A stretch of 64,000 nucleotides of DNA from an uncultured Lachnospiraceae bacterium (lineage in GTDB: Bacteria; Bacillota; Clostridia; Lachnospirales; Lachnospiraceae), in NCBI GenBank assembly GCA_902780385.1, contig CACZFF010000012.1:31316-95315 (forward strand). The letters run 5' to 3'. The notes under the pieces were generated by a model, which was given only the letters and a program-made list of their open reading frames with translations, was not told the DNA's origin and did not search any database. This document shows positions 34,203 through 41,591 of this stretch, one piece after another. The position numbers and the translations under genes are program-made. The first letter of the stretch is position 1; the number at the start of each line of letters is the position of its first letter.

Positions 34203-34235
34203 CTATTATTTTTTATTTTTTCTGAGTGTAGAATA

Positions 34236-34266
34236 CCGGCCAAAGAGAAATATGCTCTTTGGCCGG
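34236..34266 (-). terminator. Hairpin after the alcohol dehydrogenase gene
   Basis: Twelve-base perfect arms CCGGCCAAAGAG/CTCTTTGGCCGG with a 7-base loop. A short TATTCT follows on the minus strand, so it is a likely terminator for the alcohol dehydrogenase although its T-run is weak. Confidence 0.6.
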
Positions 34267-34389
34267 CACAAAAGGTTTATGTCATCCGAATAATCGGTCA
34301 GGATATGAGAATTTGGGTGTATATACTAATTTGGGTGAGCTTTTCCGATCTTCGGCGGACATACAGTTTGCATATGACAGCAGCCAGGA

Positions 34390-35607
34390 TCAGAAATCCA
34401 CCTCTGTGTCATAATAGCAGCACTTGAGGAGTTTCTCCATCCCCTCTTGACCGGGCTGGCGGGGATTGGAAGCAGTACATGCATCGAGAATCGCATTTGC
34501 TGCAATGGAAGGAAGTCTCTCAAGGAAGACGTCCTCAGGTACAAATCCCTGTTCGCAGGGGAAGCTGTCTTTGCCGTACTTGCCGATGCAGTGAGGGATA
34601 TTCATGGCATCGTTCATGCCCCGGACGTAGGCGATCAGGTTTGCAACCTTCTCATCGTCATTGGCGCCGCCAAGATTCATGTAGTCTGCGATCACGCCAT
34701 AGCGTTTCTTAGCAGTCTCGTCTTTTGCATTGAAGGCAATGACTTTCGGAAGATACATGGCGTTTGCCGCGCCGTGGATAATGTGGGCGCCGTAGTCTGC
34801 AAATACAGCACCGGTCTTGTGGGCCATGGAGTGGACAATACCCAGAAGACCGTTGGAGAAAGCCATACCGGCCATACACTGCGCATCGTGCATTTTATCC
34901 CTGCAGTCCATATCCTCGCCATAGGACTTGACAAGGCTTTCCTGGATCATCTCGATGGCGTGAATGGCAAGGCCGTCAGTGTAAGGGCTTGCCGCAATGG
35001 ATACATATGCCTCTATTGCATGAGTCAGAGCGTCCATACCGGTATGGGCGACCAGCTTTTTAGGCATGGTGTGTGCAAGCTCCGGGTCTACGATTGCAAC
35101 ATCGGGAGTGATCTCGAAGTCAGCGATCGGATATTTGATGCCCTTATCATAATCTGTAATGATCGAAAAAGCAGTGACCTCAGTCGCTGTGCCGGAAGTA
35201 GAGGAAATCGCACAGAAGTGTGCTTTCTTTCGAAGCTGCGGGATACCGAAAACCTTGCACATATCCTCGAAAGTGATTTCGGGATACTCATATTTGATCC
35301 ACATAGCTTTGGCCGCATCAATCGGCGAACCGCCGCCAATGGCAACGATCCAGTCAGGGCCGAACTCTGTCATCACCTCTGCTCCGCGCATAACTGTCGT
35401 CACAGAAGGATCAGGCTCGATGCCTTCGAAAATACGGACTTTCATACCGGCCTCTTCCAGATACTGTTTAGCTCTGTCCAGGAAGCCAAAGCGCTTCATG
35501 GAACCGCCGCCGACACAGATGATTGCCTTTTTCCCCTGAAGTGTTTTCAGTGCCTCCAGCGCACCTTTCCCATGATACAAATCTCTGGGCAGTGTAAATC
35601 TCTGCAT
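34390..35607 (-). CDS. Iron-containing alcohol dehydrogenase
   Basis: A 405-residue group III alcohol dehydrogenase that probably reduces an aldehyde to an alcohol with NAD(P)H during fermentation. The nucleotide site is IGGGSPIDAAK and SSTSGTATEVT. The iron ligands are in MDALTHAIEAY, HSMAHKTG and IIHGAANAMYLP. The sequence resembles the C-terminal domain of AdhE and butanol dehydrogenases. The start has AAGGAG six bases upstream. A Rex-like operator overlaps its promoter (35882-35899), consistent with redox control. A 76-bp repeat and further hairpins occupy the leader between promoter and start. Confidence 0.93.
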   Translation of the reverse strand: MQRFTLPRDLYHGKGALEALKTLQGKKAIICVGGGSMKRFGFLDRAKQYLEEAGMKVRIFEGIEPDPSVTTVMRGAEVMTEFGPDWIVAIGGGSPIDAAKAMWIKYEYPEITFEDMCKVFGIPQLRKKAHFCAISSTSGTATEVTAFSIITDYDKGIKYPIADFEITPDVAIVDPELAHTMPKKLVAHTGMDALTHAIEAYVSIAASPYTDGLAIHAIEMIQESLVKSYGEDMDCRDKMHDAQCMAGMAFSNGLLGIVHSMAHKTGAVFADYGAHIIHGAANAMYLPKVIAFNAKDETAKKRYGVIADYMNLGGANDDEKVANLIAYVRGMNDAMNIPHCIGKYGKDSFPCEQGFVPEDVFLERLPSIAANAILDACTASNPRQPGQEGMEKLLKCCYYDTEVDF

Positions 35608-35622
35608 TCAGAACTCCTTTCT

Positions 35623-35698
35623 CAGTAAACTGCCATGGCAGCGTGACTGCCTCCACCAAGGGAGTAAAAGTCGATTGCTCCGCATGGCGAGGCCATGC
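35623..35698 (+). repeat. 76-bp dispersed repeat, copy 2
   Basis: Inverted relative to the copy at 26175-26250, with 73 of 76 identical positions. It lies in the leader of the alcohol dehydrogenase gene, its end 16 bases upstream of the ATG. Confidence 0.85.
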
Positions 35699-35870
35699 TC
35701 TCACAATCGCCCCCATGTATTCGACAATCGCTCCGCTTGCTTCGCTGCGCGTAGCTTTTTGTCTCATACATGTGGGTCCGATCAAATGTCTGCACGTCTG
35801 TGCGTGCGAGCACGCCCATCCGCGCAGCCGCTTGATCGAACTTTTACAGTAAAAACCAGTTAGCATTTCT
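35699..35870. other. Hairpin-rich extension of the repeat in the alcohol dehydrogenase leader
   Basis: Contains an inverted pair CCCATGTAT / ATACATGTGGG (35714-35776) and a second pair GATCAA / TTGATC (35778-35839) around a GC-rich arm. No gene is supported. With the 76-bp unit it makes a structured leader of about 270 bases. Confidence 0.5.
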
Positions 35871-35881
35871 GTTTGAGTGTT

Positions 35882-35899
35882 TTGTTAATAACATCACAA
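35882..35899. promoter_or_regulatory. Rex-type operator
   Basis: TTGTTAA-TAAC-ATCACAA: an 18-bp site with one perfect TTGTTAA half and a second half matching the Rex consensus at five of seven positions, with the correct 4-base spacing. It overlaps the -10 element of the alcohol dehydrogenase promoter. Rex is the NADH-responsive repressor of fermentative alcohol dehydrogenases in Firmicutes. Confidence 0.65.
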
Positions 35900-35916
35900 T
35901 AAATACCGTATTTCAA
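35888..35916 (-). promoter_or_regulatory. Probable promoter of the alcohol dehydrogenase gene
   Basis: On the minus strand TTGAAA (35916-35911), 17 bases, then TGTTAT (35893-35888). The transcript would start about 270 bases before the coding region. Confidence 0.55.
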
Positions 35917-36166
35917 CATTATTGTTGGATTTATTCTCATTAACTCTCATATAATATCATATAATCACATATTCTCAACAAACTTTAACATTTTAAGATG
36001 TCGCTTTTAAAACGACCAATTTAGAAAAAAATATAATATAATATGACACATAAAAGAAAATGAATACAGAAAGCGATCAGATCACTGTATTAACAGCCGA
36101 AATCATTAGAGCAGAACCAAAGCAGTGTCATGAAAGCAGGCTCATGAAAGGGATAAGGAGAAAAAG

Positions 36167-37267
36167 GTGGACGGAAAGATGAATACAAACACGAATCTCA
36201 ATACAAACATTGCAGGAGCACTTGATCCCCAAAGTAGTGCCCGGGGAAACACATTCTGGACAGATGGTATCATGGGCGTCCTGATCGGCGACGCTCTGGG
36301 AAATCCTGTTCAATTTATGAGCCGCGCTTCTGTCCAAAAGAGGGGCCTTGTAAAAGGTATGGAGGCAGGGGGCGTGTTTCATATGCCTGCCGGCAGCTGG
36401 ACAGATGACGGAAGCATGACGCTCGCCACGCTGGACAGCCTCACCCAAAAAGGGGCCCTCGACTATGACGACATGATGGATAGATTCATCAGATGGGACA
36501 GCAATGGCGAATATACACCTTTTGGAAAGGCTTACGACCAGGGCATTACCTGCATGGATGCAATCGATCGATACAGCCGGACCCGTAAATGGTCGTCCTG
36601 CGGTAAAACCGGCGAACATGCCAACGGAAACGGAGGGCTGATGCGGATCATGCCTGTGTGTCTCTATGCTGCCATGAAGGAAAAGGACGGCACTCTGACA
36701 GAAAAAGAGGCTGTCCAGGCGGTCCACAACGCCACTCTTCTGACCCACAATCATCTTCGTGCCTGCACCGCATCCGGAATCTATTACTTTATGTGCAAAG
36801 AGATTCTGAAGTTCCGGGGCTTCTTCAATGATACAATTGCCGCTGGAGAAAAAGATGATACAGATGCTTCTGTTTCCACGCTCAGAAAGGTTCTGCAGCA
36901 GGGTATGGACGCGGCAGTCTCCTTCTACAGGAAGCATGATATGGATGACGAGCTTGTCAGCTATGCCAGAATGATGGACATGGAAAGCTATGCAAACCTG
37001 TCCGCAGACAAGATCAGGAGCAGCGGCTATGTCGTTCATACTCTGGAAGCCGCCGTCTGGTCTCTGATTACAACCGGCAGCCTGGAGGAAGCACTTCTTC
37101 AGGGCGTAAACCTCGGGGACGACGCAGACACGGTAGGCGCCGTTGCCGGCGGACTGGCCGGTCTCTACTACGGCTATGACAGCGTCCCTGCTGCCTGGAA
37201 AGATGCCATGCAGAAACTGGCCTGGCTTGAAGATATGTGCCGGAAAGCTGCCGATATGAAGTTCTGA
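36167..37267 (+). CDS. ADP-ribosylglycohydrolase (DraG/ARH family)
   Basis: A 366-residue cytoplasmic enzyme that probably removes ADP-ribose from a protein, nucleic acid or small molecule. The two dinuclear Mg motifs are intact: GSWTDDGSMT (about 75-84) and NLGDDADTVGAVAGGLAGLYYG near the C-terminus, with IGDALGNPVQF at the start of the fold. The first 25 residues are Asn/Thr-rich and probably disordered. It starts at a GTG with AAGGAG six bases upstream; an ATG four codons later is possible. The AT-rich 270 bases upstream contain overlapping TATAAT words near 36030. It is transcribed alone and ends at a terminator shared with rpsT. The target is unknown. Confidence 0.88.
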   Translation: MDGKMNTNTNLNTNIAGALDPQSSARGNTFWTDGIMGVLIGDALGNPVQFMSRASVQKRGLVKGMEAGGVFHMPAGSWTDDGSMTLATLDSLTQKGALDYDDMMDRFIRWDSNGEYTPFGKAYDQGITCMDAIDRYSRTRKWSSCGKTGEHANGNGGLMRIMPVCLYAAMKEKDGTLTEKEAVQAVHNATLLTHNHLRACTASGIYYFMCKEILKFRGFFNDTIAAGEKDDTDASVSTLRKVLQQGMDAAVSFYRKHDMDDELVSYARMMDMESYANLSADKIRSSGYVVHTLEAAVWSLITTGSLEEALLQGVNLGDDADTVGAVAGGLAGLYYGYDSVPAAWKDAMQKLAWLEDMCRKAADMKF

Positions 37268-37390
37268 TCAAATGATTTAGCCGGTTTAATAACCGACTTA
37301 ACCGGCTGCAGCTGAATAGAGGCGACACCGTCGCCTCTGCATCCAGACCGGAGTGTGTCCACTTTAAAAACGAATACTATAAACTGTCCG

Positions 37391-37440
37391 AGACAAAAAA
37401 ACCCTCCCGCGAAGTTGATCCACGGGAGGGTTTTATAATA
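37391..37440. terminator. Bidirectional terminator between the ADP-ribosylglycohydrolase gene and rpsT
   Basis: Arms ACCCTCCCG (37401-37409) and CGGGAGGGT (37423-37431), with an A-run to the left and a T-run to the right, so it ends the convergent transcripts from both sides. Confidence 0.85.
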
Positions 37441-37491
37441 ATCGCTATATGACCGGTTATGAAACCGGGCTGTCAATAATCAAGTTCAGAA

Positions 37492-37755
37492 TTACTGAGC
37501 CTTCTTGACAGCAGCAGCCAGTCTGGAGACCTTGCGGGCAGCTGTGTTCTTGTGCAGAACGCCCTTGGAAGCGGCCTTGTCGATGACGGACTTTGCATTC
37601 TCGAATGCTGCTGCAGCTGCAGCTGCGTCGTTAGCTTCTACAGCAAGGCGGACCTTCTTGACGGCAGTCTTGACACCGGACTTGACGGCTTTGTTCTTAG
37701 CTGCTCTCTTCTGGCTGGTGATGATTCTCTTCTTGGCAGATTTAATGTTTGCCAT
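37492..37755 (-). CDS. rpsT: 30S ribosomal protein S20
   Basis: An 87-residue primary rRNA-binding protein of the small subunit. The start MANIKSAKKRIITSQKRA and the Lys/Arg-rich helical body are typical. The ATG has GGAGGAAAT directly upstream. A strong promoter at 37949-37977 gives a leader of about 190 bases. It is monocistronic, ending at the terminator near 37431. Confidence 0.97.
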   Translation of the reverse strand: MANIKSAKKRIITSQKRAAKNKAVKSGVKTAVKKVRLAVEANDAAAAAAAFENAKSVIDKAASKGVLHKNTAARKVSRLAAAVKKAQ

Positions 37756-38094
37756 TTTATTTCCTCCGAAATTAAACTATTTTCAAACAAATACGTGTTT
37801 CTGATACCGTTGGCTGCAGGACTGCCAAATATGTCCGCAGCTTATTTCCATCAGATCAATGTCACTGTGCAGCCGCGCAAACAGTCACCGGATCTTTTGG
37901 AATACAGACAGAAGGATACACGGGACTTCTGCCAAAACATACCTAAGCATCATACAAAAATGCCCCATCAGTGTCAATGCAAAGATTGTACTTTTTTCTG
38001 TACTTTTTTCGCTGCTTTTTCTTCTGTCAAATCTGCGCTGTCATCTTCTGTCACTCAGAAGCATGACCTTCCGTCATTTCTCATTTTCGAAGGG
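37756..38094 (-). other. Leader and intergenic region between rpsT and larC
   Basis: About 340 bases. The left 190 bases are the presumed rpsT leader and the remainder lies between the promoter and the larC stop. No gene or clear terminator for larC is seen. Confidence 0.5.
37949..37977 (-). promoter_or_regulatory. Promoter of rpsT
   Basis: On the minus strand a perfect TTGACA (37977-37972), 17 bases, then TATGAT (37954-37949), a strong sigma-A promoter as expected for a ribosomal protein gene. Confidence 0.85.
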
Positions 38095-39504
38095 TCACTT
38101 AAAATAGCGGTCCGCGACTTCTGCCGCTTCCGCAAGACTGATCTCCTTGTCGCGTGCGATCCTGGCCAGGTCCTCAAACTCATATTTTCCACGCTTTATA
38201 CCCCAGCCGGAGGCAGTCTTGCGCCTGATCTCACCGTCCGCCGTTTCGCGTACCTCAATCTCGCGTCTCAAAGTATATCGATTACAGTAATTCTCCCTCA
38301 CACCGAGTGTTGTTGTGTGCAGGAAAATGGTCTTCAGTATCTCATCGCGAAGAGATTCGCGGCACATGCATGTGAGAAGAAAGCCGGGACGGCTCTTCTT
38401 CATTGTGACCGGCACTGTAAAAACATCCACGGCACCTGCGGCAAGGAGTTCTTCCATAGCAAAGCCCAGGGCCTCGGGCGTCATGTCATCCAGGTTGCAT
38501 GTCAGCTCAAGAATCATCTCTTTGGAATCCGGTGTCTCGCCGAGCAGAGCCCGTACGCAGTTGGCCTGGGGGAAGTCCTTTTTACCGCAGCCGAGACCGA
38601 TTTTCTGCACTTTCATCTGGGGAAGTGTACAGAAATCTTCGGCAAAGCATTTGAGCAGTGCCGCACCGGTCGGTGTGCAGAGCTCTCCGCGGATATTGCC
38701 GGCATAAACCGGAACTTCCTGCAGGATCCATGCCGTAGCGGGAGCCGGTACAGGCAGGATGCCATGGGCACACCGCACCTCGCCGAATCCGATTTTGACC
38801 GGGGAAGCGAGAATCTTGTCAGGCGCGAGCTCTGACAGGATCAGACAGAAAGCTGTAATATCAGCCACCGCGTCCATTGATCCCACTTCGTGGAAATGCA
38901 CCTCCTCCACAGGACGATTATGAGCATGACTCTCCGCCTGAGCTATCAGATTGTACACTTTCAGAATATTTTCACGGACTGTTTGGGGAAGATCAAGCTT
39001 CGATACAATCGCCTCGATATCACCCAGGCTTCTGTGCACGTGGTGGTGGCCATGTCCGTGATCATGATCATGATCGTGATGGTGATCATGATGGTCGTGA
39101 TCGTGATGGTGGTCGTGGCTGTGCTCATCATCGTGGTCATGATGGTGGCTGTGCCCGTGATCATGACTCTCATCGTGGTCATGATGGTGGTCGTGGCTGT
39201 GCTCATCATCGTGGTCATGATGGTGGCTGTGCCCGTGGTCATGACTCTCATCGTGCTCATGATGGTGATGGTGTCCGTGGATGTCGAGACTCTCTTCCTC
39301 CTCGCCGTTTACGGTCACCCTCAGATGGGTACCCCGAATGCCGCATTTATCCATGGGCTCCGAAGCATATGTGACTCCCGGAATTCCAAGCATATTCAGT
39401 TTCTGCAGCATATGTTCAGGATCAGGGTGAAGTTCCAGAAGGGCAGCCGAAAGCATATCGCCCGCCGCACCCATATTGCATTCGAGGTATAGTGTTTTCA
39501 TCAA
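38095..39504 (-). CDS. larC: Nickel pincer cofactor biosynthesis protein LarC, with His-rich insert
   Basis: LarC inserts nickel into the pyridinium bis-thiocarboxylate made by LarB and LarE, giving the nickel pincer cofactor of lactate racemase. The 469-residue protein opens MKTLYLECNMGAAGDMLSAA, has FHEVGSMDAVADI and ends with the VADRYFK region. An insert of about 90 residues (about 77-165), almost all His, Asp, Glu and Ser, probably stores nickel. The whole protein is one frame, unlike Lactobacillus plantarum larC, which needs a frameshift. larB is 92 bases upstream. larE and lactate racemase are not in the window. Confidence 0.93.
   Translation of the reverse strand: MMKTLYLECNMGAAGDMLSAALLELHPDPEHMLQKLNMLGIPGVTYASEPMDKCGIRGTHLRVTVNGEEEESLDIHGHHHHHEHDESHDHGHSHHHDHDDEHSHDHHHDHDESHDHGHSHHHDHDDEHSHDHHHDHDHHDHHHDHDHDHGHGHHHVHRSLGDIEAIVSKLDLPQTVRENILKVYNLIAQAESHAHNRPVEEVHFHEVGSMDAVADITAFCLILSELAPDKILASPVKIGFGEVRCAHGILPVPAPATAWILQEVPVYAGNIRGELCTPTGAALLKCFAEDFCTLPQMKVQKIGLGCGKKDFPQANCVRALLGETPDSKEMILELTCNLDDMTPEALGFAMEELLAAGAVDVFTVPVTMKKSRPGFLLTCMCRESLRDEILKTIFLHTTTLGVRENYCNRYTLRREIEVRETADGEIRRKTASGWGIKRGKYEFEDLARIARDKEISLAEAAEVADRYFK
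39106..39261. repeat. 78-bp tandem duplication in the His-rich part of larC
   Basis: Two nearly identical 78-bp units (39106-39183, 39184-39261) each encode the same 26 His/Asp-rich residues. Flanking His codons form shorter, more degenerate repeats. Confidence 0.85.
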
Positions 39505-39596
39505 TACTCCTATCTTATCAGTATGAAAATTCGTTTACGCGGATTTGTATCGTGCGGGTCCGTGTCCCGCATTCATGGTGTGACATTATCGGATGA

Positions 39597-40355
39597 TCAG
39601 TCCAGATGATTGATCATGCTTGCAAGGTATCCGGCGCCGAATCCGTTGTCAATATTTACGACACTGACGCCGCTGGCACAGGAATTGAGCATGGAAAGAA
39701 GTGCGGAGAGGCCTCCGAAGGATGCTCCGTAGCCGACGCTGGTGGGTACTGCGATCACCGGGCAGGAGGCAAGTCCTCCGACAACACTTGCCAAAGCGCC
39801 CTCCATGCCGGCAATGGCAATAATGACCCGCGCGGACTGGATCTCTCTCTGGTGCGTGAGCAGACGGTGGATTCCTGCGACGCCCACATCATACAGGCGT
39901 ACAACCTTATTTCCGAAGATCTCTGCAGTATTTGCAGCTTCCTCCGCGACCGGCATATCACTGGTGCCGCCGGTTGCGACCACGATCGTTCCCTTTCCGT
40001 CAGGTTCCGGCTTTTCGCCCACAATACCGATCCTGCTGAGCGTATCATATTTAAAAGGCATGACGCTCTGTGAAACAAGTGCGGCTGCTTCGCGGTCCAT
40101 CCTGGTGATCAGGACTCTCTTCTGTCCATGAGAATACAGGTTCTGCGCGATTTTCAATATCTGTTCGGGTGTCTTTCCGGCCCCGTAGATCACTTCCGCG
40201 ATTCCCTGCCGCATGCCGCGGTGCAGATCCGTCTTTGCAAATCCCAGATCATCGTAGGGGACTTCACGAAGCTGCAAGGCAGCTTCTTCCACAGAGGTCT
40301 TTCCTGCAGCAACCTGTTCCAGAAGAGCTTCAAGTTCTCTTTTATCTTTTATCAA
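39597..40355 (-). CDS. larB: Nickel pincer cofactor biosynthesis protein LarB
   Basis: LarB carboxylates and hydrolyses nicotinic acid adenine dinucleotide to pyridinium-3,5-biscarboxylic acid mononucleotide, the first step of nickel pincer synthesis. The 252-residue protein has a C-terminal PurE-like domain with VATGGTSDMPVAEEAA, GMEGALASVVGGLASCPVIAVPTSVGYG and the usual end NIDNGFGAGYLA. It starts with TTG (40355), with GAGGAG eight bases upstream and no alternative ATG in frame. It is cotranscribed with larC. Confidence 0.93.
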   Translation of the reverse strand: MIKDKRELEALLEQVAAGKTSVEEAALQLREVPYDDLGFAKTDLHRGMRQGIAEVIYGAGKTPEQILKIAQNLYSHGQKRVLITRMDREAAALVSQSVMPFKYDTLSRIGIVGEKPEPDGKGTIVVATGGTSDMPVAEEAANTAEIFGNKVVRLYDVGVAGIHRLLTHQREIQSARVIIAIAGMEGALASVVGGLASCPVIAVPTSVGYGASFGGLSALLSMLNSCASGVSVVNIDNGFGAGYLASMINHLD

Positions 40356-40413
40356 TGGTTCATCTCCTCTGAATATCCCTTTTACAACATGTACCTTCAG
40401 AAAATGTATTCTG

Positions 40414-40463
40414 CAAAAAAAGGGGTGTCCCGCCCATTGATCAATAGCAGGACCCCTCTTTTT
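40414..40463 (-). terminator. Terminator downstream of the smaller G3E GTPase gene
   Basis: On the minus strand a GC-rich stem (AGGGGT...ACCCCT with partly paired inner bases) is followed by seven T residues (40420-40414), placing a transcript end before larB. Confidence 0.7.
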
Positions 40464-40499
40464 GTCTCAATCGTTTTCATTCATGGGCTGCGGTTTTCA

Positions 40500-41474
40500 T
40501 CAGCCTGTAAAGTTGATGACAGGTTCCTCGGGCTGTTTGGCCGGAGCAACTTCTGCGGCGACAAGTACAACACCCGGACCGCCGTAAGGAGCGAACTTTT
40601 CTATTTTGATGGTCGCGGTGACTTTCACCCACTGGCGCTCGATCAGTTTGGAGGCTCCTTCATACTTGCATGCATAGCCCAGGAAGGTCATGTCGTTTGC
40701 ACAGCAGGTCATGGCCATTCTGCCGGGGACAAAATATCCGTCAGGAAAATCGTTCGGGCGCATGACCATGCCGGTGTAAGTGATGTTTTTGCCATCATAC
40801 CGGTCGGGATGCTCCATGGCATCGATATACCAGATTCCGTAATCCAGGCCCTCGAGCAGAATGGGATCCTGATGAATGTCGAAGGGAAGGTCTTCTTCCG
40901 TTGTCATGTCGATCTCGCCCTCGGAATCCTCGAAAACAAGGTCAGCCTTCTGGTTGATCGCTTTGACGTTGCGCTTGAAGTTCACAAGGAGCTTTTCGTC
41001 GACATCATCACAGCGGTTAAACATGATCAGCTCGGAATTTCTGAGCTGCTCTGCGACCAGAGAACGCATGTTAGTGAAAAACATGTTGAAGGTAGAGGCA
41101 TTGATCGTTGTGATCTGCTGCTCCAGACGCCATGCTTTCGGAATCTTGAACTCACGGAAGTCCCACATACCGTTCCACTCGATCAAAACACGCTCGGGGC
41201 GGTACTTCTTTTCCAGTTCCATAAGATGGGCTGTGGTAAAATCCTCGAGGTCGTCGATGATTTCCAATACTGTGTCGGTTTCTGCCAGCAGACCTTTACG
41301 ATACTCCTCTTCTCCTTCTTCACAGATGATCAGAAGGGTCGTACCCTGGACCTGGAAATAGGGCTGCCCGATGGTGTACCGGATAAATGAGGTTTTCCCG
41401 CTGTCAAGAAAACCGTTTATGACATAGACTGGTTTCTGTTCCACTTTTTTATTTCCTTTTAAAAAATCAAACAT
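40500..41474 (-). CDS. G3E-like P-loop GTPase without the CxCC metal motif
   Basis: A 324-residue protein related to the CobW/HypB/UreG GTPases. The P-loop is NGFLDSGKTSFI and an NRCDD sequence fits the guanine-specificity motif. The CxCC motif of metal-chaperone COG0523 proteins is absent and only a single Cys is found at that place. The C-terminal 120 residues resemble the TIGR03943-like/CobW C-terminal half with a beta-rich end, EKFAPYGGPGVVLVAAEV. It lies 117 bases after the His-rich GTPase gene on the same strand and may work with it. The metal and client are unknown. Confidence 0.75.
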   Translation of the reverse strand: MFDFLKGNKKVEQKPVYVINGFLDSGKTSFIRYTIGQPYFQVQGTTLLIICEEGEEEYRKGLLAETDTVLEIIDDLEDFTTAHLMELEKKYRPERVLIEWNGMWDFREFKIPKAWRLEQQITTINASTFNMFFTNMRSLVAEQLRNSELIMFNRCDDVDEKLLVNFKRNVKAINQKADLVFEDSEGEIDMTTEEDLPFDIHQDPILLEGLDYGIWYIDAMEHPDRYDGKNITYTGMVMRPNDFPDGYFVPGRMAMTCCANDMTFLGYACKYEGASKLIERQWVKVTATIKIEKFAPYGGPGVVLVAAEVAPAKQPEEPVINFTG

Positions 41475-41591
41475 ACCTACCTCTCATGCAGGAAAGCCTT
41501 TTCGCCGGTACAGACGGGGCAAAATCCCTAAAGACGATCTCACACCTGCAGTCAGCGAATCCGCAATAACGACTTATACGCATGGAGTGTA

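Noticed and set aside
39060-39265. Possible CRISPR array in the regular repeats of larC
   Set aside because: Repeats are contiguous, degenerate His/Asp codons with no unique spacers and no cas genes.
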